From Ophiocordyceps camponoti-saundersi (nom. inval.) (taxonomy: Eukaryota; Ascomycota; Sordariomycetes; Hypocreales; Ophiocordycipitaceae), in NCBI GenBank assembly GCA_003339415.1, contig PDHQ01000156.1, positions 1 through 64,000 of the forward strand: a stretch of DNA of 64,000 nucleotides. Direction: 5' to 3'. Below the pieces are notes generated by a model that saw only the letters and a program-made list of their open reading frames with translations, had not been told where the DNA came from and did not search any database. The position numbers were made by a program, and so were the translations under genes. This document shows, one piece after another, positions 24,001 through 36,699 of the stretch (positions within the stretch are counted from its first letter, which is position 1; every line of letters starts with the position of its first letter).

Positions 24001-24390
24001 TTTATTAAGGTTTTTTAAAATTCCTTAATAGCGCCTTAACTTAGCTTTATAGTAGTAAAATTAGCCTTAATAAGTTTCTTTATACTTATAATATTTTTAC
24101 GGTTTTAACCCTCTATTACTTTTATAATAGCGGGGAAGATAAAATAGCGGCCTACCTCGCCTTATAATATAAGCTTACTACTTATAAAAGAACGCTTTTA
24201 CTTATACTTCTTATAAATTTAATTTAAAATTATAAGGATTTTAATAAGGCTTTTAGTTATAAAGCTATTATAAGCCCTCTTACTTTATAGTTTATCCGCT
24301 TATAATACCTCTGCTAATTTAACCTCTTTTTATTATTTTATAATACTTAAATATATTAAAATACTTAAGCGTAAGGTTTAAGCGCGGGGG
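21100..24390 (+). pseudogene. Tad-like LINE ORF2 (AP endonuclease + reverse transcriptase), degenerate
   Basis: The endonuclease block LIILSDFNAYYPS at about 21466-21504 matches the LINE LGDFNxHHPxW motif (Gly to Ser, His to Tyr). It is followed about 210 bp later by LSSNYIP, from the SDHxP motif. The RT catalytic block RFINNINIFNTGR at about 23082-23120 corresponds to GFVDDTN; FVDD (23085-23096) has become FINN, so both catalytic aspartates are lost. Stops fall at likely Gln/Trp codons. The frame fades at about 24.39 kb, where an RNase H segment would be expected. The family nicks target DNA and primes reverse transcription on it. Identity as a LINE is firm; assignment to the Tad clade is by resemblance. 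Confidence 0.85.
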
Positions 24391-24419
24391 ATAGTTTTTA
24401 ATATTTTTACTATATAATT

Positions 24420-26130
24420 ATTATTATTTATTTACCTTATACCTCGCTTTTACCTCCGCCCCTTACTCCGCTTAGCCCCGCTTAGCCCGCTTAGCCCTTT
24501 TACCCCTTTTCTTACCTTACCCTTCGCCTTATCTTTTACGCTTAATAATACTTCTAACGCTTATAAGCTTATCTTTTAAGCTATTATTATTACTTTTCGC
24601 TACGCGCTTTAACGCCGCTAACGCGGACTTTATAAGAGAAAGCTTTAGTATTTAAATAAGGTTCGGCTTAGGCTTTAGCTTTATTATTTCCCTGCCCTTC
24701 TCCTTTATACCTCTTATTACCTCCGCTCCGCTTACCTCCTCCTCTACTTCGCTTACTTTTTTAACTTTATTTACCTCTTTCTTATTACTTTTAATTATTA
24801 CTTAGTTTAACCCGCTCCTTAATATTAATATAATAATAATTAGTATTTAAGCCGCCGCCCTATCCTCCTCCGCTTTTAATTCCTCTTTTAGCTTTAGCTC
24901 CCGCTCCGCCCTTAAGCGATTTAAGTTAAAAATATACTAAAGCTCGAAAATATTCTCTAGAATATATTTAAACTAGTTAACTCTAATATAATTTATTACC
25001 GCTTAGTTAAGGTTACTTTAAACCTAGTTAATATTATATACTATATTATATATAAAGGATTAGAGGTCCTATACCTTTACTTATATTTCTAACTAAAACT
25101 TTTATAAAAACCTTATAATATAATTCTTTTAAATAATAATAATAATAATAATAATAGTTATTATTATTATAAATACCGCCTCCCTTACTTTTACTATAAA
25201 CTTTATTATTATTATTATAATTATTATCGATTAAGCTAGCGCCTTTATTACCGCGCTCTTTACTACCGCCTCCGCTTCCTCCTCCGCGTCCGCTATTACC
25301 GCTTACTTTACTTATAATTTAATTACTATATTTATTACCGCCGCTATTATTATTATCGCTCCGCCCCCCTCTCTGCCTTTTACTTTACTTATACCGATAA
25401 TTATCTATTTACTTAATATTCTAAGGTAAGCTAATATTAATATATAAAACTCTTAAGGAGAAGTATTAATAATTATTACGGTAAGAGTAATATTAAGGGT
25501 AGCTACTAAAATAGCTAATTTTACTAAAATGCTTACTTATACTATTATTATTATTATATTAAGTTAAAGCTTTAACGCTTTATTTCGCTTTTATATATCG
25601 TATAAGTTAATTTAAATTCTCTCTTATTACTTACTATTAGCTATATTTAAAACTCCGCTTCGCTCCGCTCCGCCCCGCTTCGTATTTACTAGTAAGCTAC
25701 TTAGCTATCCTCCTCTGCTAATATACCGCGCTATTTCTATTATAGTAGTATATAACTCCTCTAAATATATTTATAACTTAGTTAGCGCTCTAAGCTCTAA
25801 CTCTAGCCTAACTTCTAATATTATTTACTTTTTAATATTTATATTAAGCCTTAGTATAGTTATAATAATTAGCTAATTACGGGCTTATATACTTTATTAG
25901 CTTTATATATAGCTAGCGCTATATAACGTTACTTACTTTATTATTTTTAGTATAAAACCTTATAGTTAGCTAATTAAGCTATATATATAATATAAAAGAG
26001 GTTATAAGGCTTACTATAAATAATCTTAGGTATATTTATCGCTACTATTTTATTAATATAGCTACGTAACTTTTTTATTTTCCCTTTATTATAAAAGTTA
26101 AAAGGAAAGGTTAAGGGAGGGGGTTAGAAA
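24420..26130. other. LINE 3' region or separate remnant; Gly/Asn-rich minus-strand reading
   Basis: Plus-strand ORF2 resemblance stops. The minus strand from about 25.4 to 24.8 kb reads as a Gly/Ser/Asn-rich low-complexity protein containing (AAT)n. The top strand is pyrimidine-rich with CCGCT repeats, which have survived because they lack CpA. No domain is recognised. Confidence 0.35.
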
Positions 26131-26131
26131 T

Positions 26132-26195
26132 ATACTTTTTTTTAAAAATAATAAAAAAAAAAAGAAAAAAAAAGGGAGGTAGAAAAAAAAATATA
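26132..26195 (+). other. A-rich tract, possible LINE 3' tail
   Basis: A purine run dominated by A (with GGGAGG inserted) is followed by a C9 run. It could be the A-rich 3' end of the LINE 1.7 kb upstream, but the intervening DNA is not clearly LINE. Confidence 0.35.
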
Positions 26196-26275
26196 GCCCC
26201 CCCCCCTCTAATTACTAATATATAATAAAACAGCTACCTTACTATTTTACCTTACCCCCCTTAGATTTTCCTTCC

Positions 26276-26375
26276 TCCGCCTTACCTCGCGCCGCCTCGC
26301 CTCGCACCGCCCCGTATTACCCCGCACCGCCCCGCGCTACGCCGCTACGCTATACCGCCCCGCTCTTTCCGCCCC
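26276..26375. repeat. CG-rich pentanucleotide-like array (CGCNN)
   Basis: Roughly 100 bp of consecutive five-base words such as CGCAC, CGCCC, CGTAT and CGCTA form one of the most CpG-rich spots in the window. CGTAT beside CGCAC looks like RIP acting inside the array. Confidence 0.6.
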
Positions 26376-26639
26376 GTACCTTATAAACTTTCCTTTCTTC
26401 GCCCTCCCCTCCTTACTTTACTTTCTTATATTATCCGAGATTACCCCCGGGTAGTAGGCTTATTATACTATACCGCCGCTAATTACCGCTATACCTTTAT
26501 ATAAGCGTATAGTAAGCTTTTCCTTTATAGTTAAGGGGTTTTGCCTTATTTTAGGGGATTTTTCTTACTTAATATATTATAGAAGCTTTAGATATTATAA
26601 AGGCCCCTAGTATATAAATAATAATAATATATAAGAACG

Positions 26640-29600
26640 ATATTATATAATTTACGCGTAATATAACTATTATTAAAGTTAATAGATAAGCTATTAGTAA
26701 GGAATATTTTAGGCTTCGTATAAAGCTCTGCTTATTTTAACTTATTTTCCTTAAGTTTAGAGAATATATTAGATATAAAAGAGAATATATTATTTATCTA
26801 TAAGCTTATTATTCCGAATAAGTTAGGGCTAGCTATTATAAATAAAAGATATAAATTATATAATAAGGGCGTTATATAAAAGTTTATATAATAATAATAA
26901 TAATATATCTTAAATTAGTATAATTTTAATTTTACTAGCTTATATAGCGGCTTCTTAATATATAAAAAAGTATAAGGTAAATATTAATCCTATAGTTTTT
27001 TAGAAAAGTACGCGTATATTATATAACTTAAAAGATTAGTAGACTATATATACGCTTACGTAATATCTTATAATTTACCTTAGCAGTTATATAACTTTAT
27101 AAGGGTAAGTTTAAGGGTAAGAAGGAGGCGTTATAATATATATAGAATTATAGGTAATTATATAAGGATTTCTTCTTTACTATTATCTTTATAGCTTTAA
27201 ATAACTAGGTAGGACTTTTCGTAAAAGCTATTATTTAAGTTTTTTATTTTTTATATAAGACGCGTTTTAAAAATATATCTTATAAGGTCCGCGGAAAAGT
27301 TATATAAGATAAAGGTAAAGACTTCCTATATAAAGAGGGTATTAATTTCCTTATAATTAGAGGCCTTAAATAGTTATCTTAAGGTAATAATAATACCTTA
27401 TTACTATAATTATATAGTAAATATATAATTATTTTTTTCCTTCGTAATAATAAATATAGAGGGAAAAGCTTTATATAAGTTTTTATTATATAGGGGTATA
27501 ATCGAGATTTTAAACTATACTTTTTTCTCTATAAGTATAATAAGGAGGGAGCGGAGATAAGGTTTAACTTATATTATACGAAATCTAATTAGTTTTATAA
27601 GGAGTTTAAAAATAATATCTTAGCCGTTAAAATTAGAAATATAGAAAGGACCTTATTATTTATTTTTTTTACGCTAAATAAAAACTTCGCTTTAAAAAGG
27701 AAGCGATAAAATATTATATAAGTTAGGTCTATTTTAGGTATAAAGAGCGCGTAAAATATCCGCTTAAGCTTTAATTTATTATACTTATTTTATAGCGCGC
27801 TAAATTACTTAAGCTCTTATAATAATATTAAGGGCTAGGGGTAAGTTATATAAAATATAAGGGTAAGCGCTAAAAATAAGAAATATTAAGATAAGGCTAT
27901 CTAATCTAGCTATATTATTAATAGCCTTAATAGCTATTTAAAAAATAGTTACGTTATTAGTTTTAGTATTAATTTCCTATTATAAAATATCGTACGCCCG
28001 CCTAAAAGGGGTATATATATATTTAACCTTACTAATCGCTTAATACGCTTCGATAAGTCTTTATATATAATACTAAGTAATTTCGTATTTATACGAAACT
28101 CTAAAAAGGAAAAGTTAATCTTAGTATTATAGGAGATAATATCTAATAAGCCTTAGTATATATAAATCTAGCATTTATATAAAGCGTTCTAAGCGTTTAC
28201 CGCTAATATATTTCGTATAAAGGCGGCGGCTTAGAAAGATATAGCTTTATTAATAGCGTATAGGACTAGCTTACTATTAAGGTAAAAAATATTAATAACT
28301 AGTAAGTAGTTAAAGTTATAATTATCTTTAAAGAAGAATTTAAATTACTAAGGTTTTAAGTTATATAATTAGTATTAATAATATAAATATTAGATTAACT
28401 TAAGGGCTATAAGGGTTATATCCGAAAAACTAGCCTTTTTTAATAAATTATAAAGCTATTATATATAGGGGTAGCTAAAATATTAATAAAGCTATTATAA
28501 CTCTTATTTTATATAATATAATATAGATTTTTATTTTAAGATATTAAAAAATAAATATCTTTATTTCCTAATAATAGGAATTATTATATTATCGTATTAT
28601 ATAATAATATCCCTTATATTATTATAAAAGATATAAAGGCGGTTAGTATCTTTAAGATAAAAAGGGAATAAGGTAAAAATATTAAGAATATAATAAAGGA
28701 CTTTACCGAAAAGGTTTCGTATAATAATAGTTCCGATTAGCTTAGTAAGTTTTAAGGAGCTAAAATAAATTATATTCTTAGTTAGGGTTTAGTTAATAAT
28801 TATATAAAGGTATTCCTAAATATAAGCTTTTATTTATAGTTTACTTATAGTTAAGATTTATATAGCTTTTATATTTTAAAGCTTATTTTAATATATTATA
28901 TAATACGTATTAAAAAGGAGGAATTATTCCGTAGGAACCGCTAAGGCTTTTAGTTAGTAAATATTATTACTAGTAAAGCGGTATATATAGGCCGCTATAG
29001 TAAAAAACGAAACCGCGTTTTCGCCGCTAATAATTTCTTTTTTAATATCGGAGTCTTCGTTATATAATTATAAAAACTAAGAATCTTATTTATTAAAACC
29101 TTCGTATAATAGAAAGAATACGCTAAATTCTTCTTCTATAAAAAGGTCTTAGCTAGTTTCTTTATAACTAGTAAGGTATTATTTACGTACGCGTTAGATA
29201 TTATCTAACTTATAGTTTATAAACTAATATCTTTCCTTTTTATATATAAAGTACCTTTATATTATATAAGGTTAGAACTAACGTTACTATAAGGAAAAAC
29301 GTTATATAGGGGGCGATTATCGTTAGCGGGGAGTAAAAAAAGATTATCTAAGGTTTATATAATACTTATTATAATTAAGGTAGCGTTATTTAATAAAGAA
29401 CTAGTTAGTAGTTTTATATATAGCGATAGTAAAAGAGGAATAGAGGCGATTAATAAATATTTTATATAATATATCTTAGAATATTATAGCTAATTCGAGT
29501 TTTAAAACGCTACGATAAGCTTATATAATAGTAGTAAGAAGTTACTTTTCTCCTTAATAGTTAGGTTTAATAGCTTATTAAATAAGTTAAAGTTTATTAA

Positions 29601-31040
29601 GGAGGGTATTAAGTAAATTTATTATAGTTTTATTAAGGTTTTCTTATCGTATAATATTAAAAGAAAAAGTAGTTTAATCTATTTAATATAATAAATAGTT
29701 TATATAAGTATTAAAGTATATATCTAAAAAAATATAAATTTTATTTTATTATTTATTTAATCTAATAAAATATAAATAATAGTCCTAAGCTTTATCTAAA
29801 AAGATATTTAAAAAAATAGCGTAAAATTAATCTTTTATTATACTAATATAGGAGTAATAGCTAATAAAAATCCTAGCCTTATTAATTAGTATATTATATA
29901 GCTATTTTATATAGTTCTAATCTTTTTACTAACTTTTAAAGAAAGCGGTAACTTTATCTAAGGAGATTAGTTTATTTATTACTTTTCGTATTAGTAATAG
30001 TATATAAACTTATATAATACTTATTAAGGCTTAATTTATCGGTTTTAGGAGGGTTTAAGTTAGGGTTACCGAGGGTAGCTATATATTTAAATTATATTAA
30101 GTAGTTAACTTTTACGTATAAGTTATATAAAGTAAGGGTTTAGCTAAGATATTTCGTAATAGCTATATTAAGATATATCTTAACTTAAAAAGCTATAATA
30201 ATTATAAAGCTTATATTATATAATTTAGAAAAATTAGTTCGGAAAAGGGGGGGTAGTCTAATTATATAAAAGGGGCTTCTTATAAGTTAGGGGGTAAAAT
30301 ATTTTCCGGTTTAATCTTAAGGAGTTATATAAAATGTTTAATTAATATATTATTTCCGATAAGCGGGATATATTATACGATTATAATTTAAGTTAGTTTT
30401 TTTAAGAATATATAATAAATATATTTTAGCTAATAGTAAATTTATCCTTAAAGTTTTAATTAGATTATATAAAAAAAGTTATCTTTATAAAAGTTAAAGT
30501 AAATAATATTATATATTTACTAAGTAATAAATATTATTAATTTAACCTTATCGAAAAGTTATATAAAGTTAGGTTATATATCTTAATAAACTAGGTTTAT
30601 ATTTTAAGTTTAGATATAAGAGTTAATTTCGCTTCCTTTTATTATTTCGTTATACGAAGCTAAAATCTTATTTATTACCGTTATTATAATTAATATATTT
30701 ACTACTTCCTATTTAACTTTTAAAGTTATAGAAGCTATATTATCGTTATTATATTTCCGGAACGCTATTAAAAGTAATATTATATAACTAGCGAAAAGTA
30801 CTAGGCTAAATATAGCTTTTTAGTAAAGATTTTATTATTAGTAAGTATTATACGTTACCTTAATCTTTTAATCTTAATAATAGCACCGGGTAAAAATAGC
30901 TTTTTAGTAAAAACTAATATCGAGAAGTAAGGTAAAAGTATAGGTATCGGTTAATAGCGGGCATAGGGGCTTTTTAGTATCGTACGATACCTATCTCGTT
31001 ACTTTAGCTAATTTATAGTTAATTAATAATAACTAGTATA
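26640..31040 (+). pseudogene. Long unidentified coding-like remnant, plus strand
   Basis: Plus-strand reading is protein-like over several stretches (clearest at about 27240-27690 and 28020-29350), with stops mainly TAA/TAG where Gln/Trp would fit. It contains no RT, integrase, Rep/helicase or DDE motif that I can recognise. It lies directly before the right 301-bp LTR-like repeat, so it may be the body of element E or another insertion in it. Function is unknown. Confidence 0.3.
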
Positions 31041-31052
31041 ATTACTAATTAA

Positions 31053-31353
31053 TATTAAGTAGTCTTTATATATATATATAAGTAAGAGAAAGTAAAAGTA
31101 ACTTAAATTAAGTATAATTAAAGATAGATACCTTTCCTTTATTATATAAGGAAAAGCGGCTATATAGCTAGATAATACTTTACTTCTATACCCTCCTTCT
31201 TCTTATCTAAGCTACCTCTTACCTCCTAAGTTATATAAGGCACGACTTAAGTAGTAATATATATTTTGTTAAAAGCTTCCCTATATCCGTGCTATCCTCT
31301 ATATATATATCGTATAGCAGATATAAAGGGGTATAGAGAGATAATATCTAATA
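31053..31353. repeat. 301-bp LTR-like direct repeat, right copy (element E)
   Basis: Same length and orientation as 16161-16461. ATTAA also precedes this copy, so the true boundary may lie a few bases earlier. If the two are LTRs of one element, it spans 15.2 kb including nested insertions; otherwise they are two independent solo LTRs. Confidence 0.7.
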
Positions 31354-31580
31354 ATTAGTTAGTAACTTTTTAGTCTTTTTTTAGTTAGTTAGGACTAACT
31401 AACTAAAGTCTTTATTTTTAGGAACTAAATTAGTTACTAACTAACTAAAGTTTTTATTTTTAAAAACTAAATTAGTTACTAACTAAAGTCCTTATAGTAA
31501 CTAATTTTAGTTAGTTACTTTTAGTTTTTAGTTAGTTAGTAACTAACTAAAGATTAAAAAATTAGTTTTTAGCTTTAATT
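31354..31580. repeat. ACTAA/TTAGT-rich palindromic repeat, divergent relative of the 190-bp unit
   Basis: It repeats AACTAACTAAAG and CTTTAGTTAGT words in both orientations, as at 76-265 and 39584-39768, but in a different arrangement. It starts immediately at the end of the right 301-bp repeat. Confidence 0.7.
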
Positions 31581-31713
31581 ATTTTATTAATATTTTTATC
31601 TTATTATTCGGCTAAAACGCCTCTTAAAGGTATTTTTTATATAATTATAGCTATATTCCCCGCTTTTTTTAAAAAATACTAAAGATAGAGTAAGATTTTT
31701 AATAAAAAGTTTT

Positions 31714-31963
31714 TATAAAGGATTCGGGCTACGCCCGAATAGCTAAGTTACGTAAGGGGTGCTTAGTTAAGTCCGCGCGTATAATAAGCGTAAGGTATAT
31801 ATAAGTACACGCGATTAGTTAGTGCCGCGCGTAAGATAAGCGCGGGCTATATATAAACTATAACCTTAAATATATATACTATATATACCTTAAAATTTCT
31901 TAAGTTATTTTATATTAATAAAATTAGCTTCTTATAAATATTAAAAAATATAAGACTTTTATA
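31714..31963 (+). repeat. Element A 5' LTR (250 bp)
   Basis: Starts TATAAAGGATTCGGGC and ends CTTTTATA. It contains a perfect hairpin, ATTCGGGC-TAC-GCCCGAAT (31722-31740), and a CpG-rich block (31770-31850). Confidence 0.93.
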
Positions 31964-31989
31964 ATAAAATAACTTTAATTATAAATAAC

Positions 31990-34900
31990 CTTAATACTTA
32001 ATAAGCTATTATTACTTAGCTCTTAAAATAGTAAGCTATTATTATAAAGCTTTAAAGCTTTATATACTAATAATATTAATTTATATAGCTTTTTAAATAA
32101 TAGTAGTTATAACCTCGCTATAAGCCGCTACCTCTTAGCTCGCTATTTAATAGTAATAAGAACCTTTTTCTAGTAAAGCGCTCCTTTATATCTTATAAGC
32201 TATAAGCGGATTAGGCTTTTATTAATACCGCTTATAACTAATAAGTATTTTTATACTAATATTTATCTCTTATAATTTAAGCTAAAGTAACTTTATTTTT
32301 TAAGTAAAGTGCTAAATATAAATATAACCTTAATTACTTCCTAAGTTACTTTAATATTATATTTACTAACTTATACTAGCGCTAAATAGCTATAATAAAG
32401 CTTAAATACCTTATATAAGGCGCTTCTAAGTTCTTTTCTAACTTCCTTATTTACTTTAAGGATAAGCTTACTTTAGTAAATAATACTAAATAAACTAATA
32501 AAATTAAAGTTATACGCCTTTATTATACCTTTACCCTAGCCCTTTACTAATATTATATAAGGCGTAATATTCCCCTAATTAAGTATATTATTACTATTAC
32601 TAAGATCCGCGCTATTATTATAAATATTAAGTTATTCCGCTTTAAAAATAAAGGCTAGATACCCTTACTTTCCGCTCTTAAGCTATCTTAGGATATTATA
32701 ATAATTAATATATATTAGATTAGCACTTAGCCGCGCTTTAGTAAATATAATAATCCCCCTTTTTAAGGCTAGAACGGCTATAGCGGTAAAACCTATTATT
32801 AGGTAATTAGGGCTAATAGCGATAAGATTATAAAGCGGCGCGCTAAAGGCCGCTACCTTTATTATAGTAATACCGGCTATTTCTTATATAAGTATAAGCT
32901 TAATCCTCCCCTATTAGCCTTTTTAATCCGCTTTATAAATATTATAAAAAAAGAGGAGAACTTTACTTTAGATTAGGGAAATAAATCCCCCTTATATTAA
33001 ATCTCCTATAAGGGGAGGACTCTTATAGTAATATTATTTATAAAATATTAAACGATTATTTTATAAATATTAATTAGAATATAAACTCGCTTCCCCTCTT
33101 TCTTCTTATATTTATAAATTCTATTTCTTTTATTATTATATAAGTAAATAATAGCTATAATTATTATATTATTATAAGCGAATCTTTTATATAGCGCTAT
33201 TAGCTTAAGCGAATTCCCTTTTCTTACTTATAAGTAATTTATATTATTATATAAATATATTACTAATAGCGCGTATATTTTAAGCTATATTTATCTATTT
33301 ACTATTTTATTTACTTTATAACTAATATTAATAGCTAATAGTTACTTATAATAGCGTATATAATCCTAAGCCTTACTTAAAACTTAATTCTTAGCTTATT
33401 TTAAATAGTATATAATAATATCTTACTATATTTTAATAAGCGGAAAATAATAATTTACTTTATTAGTAGATTAGTTATCTTATATTCTAAATCTTAGTAA
33501 GTTATTTACCTTATTATAGCTATTCTTAGCTTTATCTTTATAGCCTTTATCCGCCGCGAATCTTAATAATATACTAGTTACTAATTCCTCGCTATTAGTT
33601 TATAAGATATCTCTTATATTTTATATATTAAAACTTTTACCTTAACCGCGGGCCTTTTCTTTCTTTTAAAGGTATTAGATTTAACTAACTTTTTTAATAA
33701 GGAGAAGGTAAATATACTACCCTTTTACCGCGGTAATTATAATTATTATATCTAACTTTGCTAAAAACCTAATAATTCCTTACCTTTTTTACCTTAAGGC
33801 TTACTTTATAATATACCTTAGAAGTATCTTCTTAAAGTTTAGAAATAAATTATTAACTTAATAAATAAAAGGTAAATCCGCGCTAGCTTATTATTTATAG
33901 CTACCCTTATCCTATTTATAAAAAAGCTAAGAGGCGGGTAGCGCTTTTATATTAACTATTATACTTTAAATAAAATAATAGAGTAAGATTATTATCCCCT
34001 TTTACTTATTAAAAAATACTTTATAGCTTTTTTAATATTTACTAGTTTATAAAACTTAATATTTATACCGCCTTTTATAAGCTTTATATTATAAAAGGCG
34101 AGGAATACCTTATAGCTTTTTATACCTAGTTTAGTTTATTTAAATACCTTATTTACTTTTTTAACCTTATAAGTATACTCGCTATATTCTAGTATTATAT
34201 TAATATAACTTTTAGCGACTTCTTAAGGGATTTTACTATAATATACTTAAATAATATCTTTATTTATTTAGGAGGTTTTTATTTTAATTATTAGTATAAG
34301 GTATATATTATATTCTTATATCTTTATTAAGCTAAGCTTTTCCTTAACTTTAATAAATATAACTTTATTATTTATAAAGTTAAGTATTTAAAGTTTATTA
34401 TTTATACTAGTAAAGAAATATAGCTAGATTTTACTAAAATCTTTATAATTTTAAAATAAGCGGCGCTAACCCGCGTCTAAAGTATATATAGTTTTTTTAG
34501 GTTTACTAACTTTTATCGTAACTTTATACCTTACTTTTTAGACTTTATAGCCCCCTTAGTTAAGCTTATAAAACGCGGCGCGCTTTTTTATTAAACTAAT
34601 AAATACTAGCTTATTTTTAATATACTTAAGTCCGCGTTTATCTTTACCTTTATCCTCGCTTAGTAAAATCTAAATTATAATATTATTATTAAAGCTAATT
34701 ATTTTAGTAAAATAATTAGCGGGTACCTTTCTTAGTTTAGCTTAGATTATATTTTTTAGCTTATTATATATTATTTTAAGAAATTTCTACTTATAGAATA
34801 AAATTATATAATTTATAATAAAAAACTTTTTATTATTATTTTTTACTTTAAGGTATAGTTTACTAAGTTATATAAAATTATTTAGCTATTTTTTATCTTT

Positions 34901-36690
34901 ATAAATTATAAAGCTTTAAAGTATTTTACTATACTTAAGGCTATAATAGAATATTAGGCGCGTTAGGCTAGGATACTTACCCTTTTTAATTTCCGCTTTT
35001 AGTATTATTTTAGTATATAAGCGTTATAGCTTAATATACTCTCTTAGTAAGAATAAGATCGCCGCGGGATAAAGAAGCGCTTTAATTAAATTATATAGCT
35101 TATATCTATTTACTTTTTTAAGTTATAGCTAGTTTAATTTAGCTTAGCTTTATCTTAGTTTCTTATAACTATATTTCTTACTTAGGACTCCCTAGCCCCT
35201 TTTTATAATAAGACCTTATAAGACTTTTAGTTAGAGGCTTTTTATATTAATCCTCTTTATTATATATATTACTACGTAGTTTAGTTAAGCGCTTAGAAGT
35301 TTTTACTAAAAGCGGGTATTTATAAATAAGTTACGGACTATTTTATCTTAGCTTATAAATAGCTATAATTTTAAAGCTATTTTTAAATTCCTAAGTAAAA
35401 ACTTTTAATTATAATACTTATCTAATAAACTTATAATTTCCTTATAATAAAATATTTTAGTAAGAATATTACTTTTATATTTCTTTAATATAAGTTTTAC
35501 TAAAATAGTATATTTATAAATATAGTATATTTTATTTATAACTATTATTATTATAAAGATTACTTTAATTATTAGCGCTATTAAAAGTTACTTTAGCTAT
35601 TACCTTCTCCTAAATAGTTTTAAATAACTTTTTTTATAAACTTTATAACTAAGCTACTTACCGCCTTAAAGTCCTAGCTTTATTTCCTAATAACTATTAT
35701 AAATTACTTATTTAAATATATTTAGCTTAAAGCTATAATATTTATAAATACTAAGTAATATACTAAGCGCTTTATTTAATACTAATAGCAGTTTTATAGC
35801 TTCCCTTATAAGTTAATTTCTAATTATAGTTTTAATTAAATAAGCTATTTTTAGTTTATTTTTTACTATTTTATTAGGGTTAATAGGCTACTTTCTATAA
35901 TATATTACTCTTAGACTAATAAAAATATAAAGTATATAAATTAAAAAATATAAGCTATTTTTTATTATATAATCTCTTTCTTATAATTTAACTAGCTACG
36001 CTATTTACTTACTTATTAGCTTATTTTAAATAATTAAGATTTATTTATAATAAGTATTAGTTCTAACTACTTATTTTATAGCTTCGATATTACTTTTCTT
36101 AACTAGCTAGTAGAGGCGGCCGCCTTTATTTTTTTTTTAAAAAGCTAAGCTATAATATTTACTTATTTTCTTTATAATAACGTTAAACTAATATAGGCCT
36201 TTATCGCTTAGGCCTAATAGCGATAATAAGACTCCTTAAATAAGTCTCGCTAACTTACGAAATAGTTTTAAATTAGCGACTTTATATAGCTTAACCTTAC
36301 TTATATATAATCTAACTATTTATCTTAGAAGCTTAACTACCTTAAGAGTAAGTATAAGGTAATAGCTATACTAATACCGCTTATTATTACTTTTAATATA
36401 CTATTTAGTATTTACCTTACTTTTTATATTAACTTTATTAAGTATATTATTAGTAACTTTTTATTATCTTAGTTACTTACTAATTTCTAGCTAGACCTCC
36501 TTTTTTATCTTTTTTATAATAACTTATTTTTTAATAAATATAAAATTAAGGAAATCCTTACTATAAAGAATATTAAAATTAGCGCTTATAAGGTAAGATA
36601 CTTTATTAACTTATTCTTATAAAATAAAAAAATTATATTATTTTAATTTAAAAGCTATCTAATAGCTTTAAACGCTATATAATATTAAAC
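31990..36690 (+). pseudogene. Degenerate gag-pol of element A
   Basis: The gag part ends in a zinc-knuckle-like motif at 32854-32895 (CCHC spacing with Tyr at ligand positions). The last ligand is Tyr here and His in element B, so CCHC is not certain. The RT block KLFLNFNKYNF...KVKYLKFIIYT (34320-34415) leads into SFFRFTNFYRNFIPYF. The catalytic motif reads YLNN (34244-34255) where the family has YLDD, so both Asp are lost. At about 36.27-36.45 kb an F-x-GD-x-x-W-type integrase C-terminal block continues into KLNYLKSKYKV. A chromodomain (NKYKIKEILTIKN, about 36.53-36.68 kb) follows. The domain order fixes it as Ty3/gypsy; RIP stops kill it. Confidence 0.88.
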
Positions 36691-36699
36691 TATTTTAAG

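Noticed and set aside
26640..31040. Starship captain (DUF3435 tyrosine recombinase) or Helitron
   Set aside because: Neither the recombinase catalytic residues nor Rep/helicase motifs could be recognised; left unidentified.
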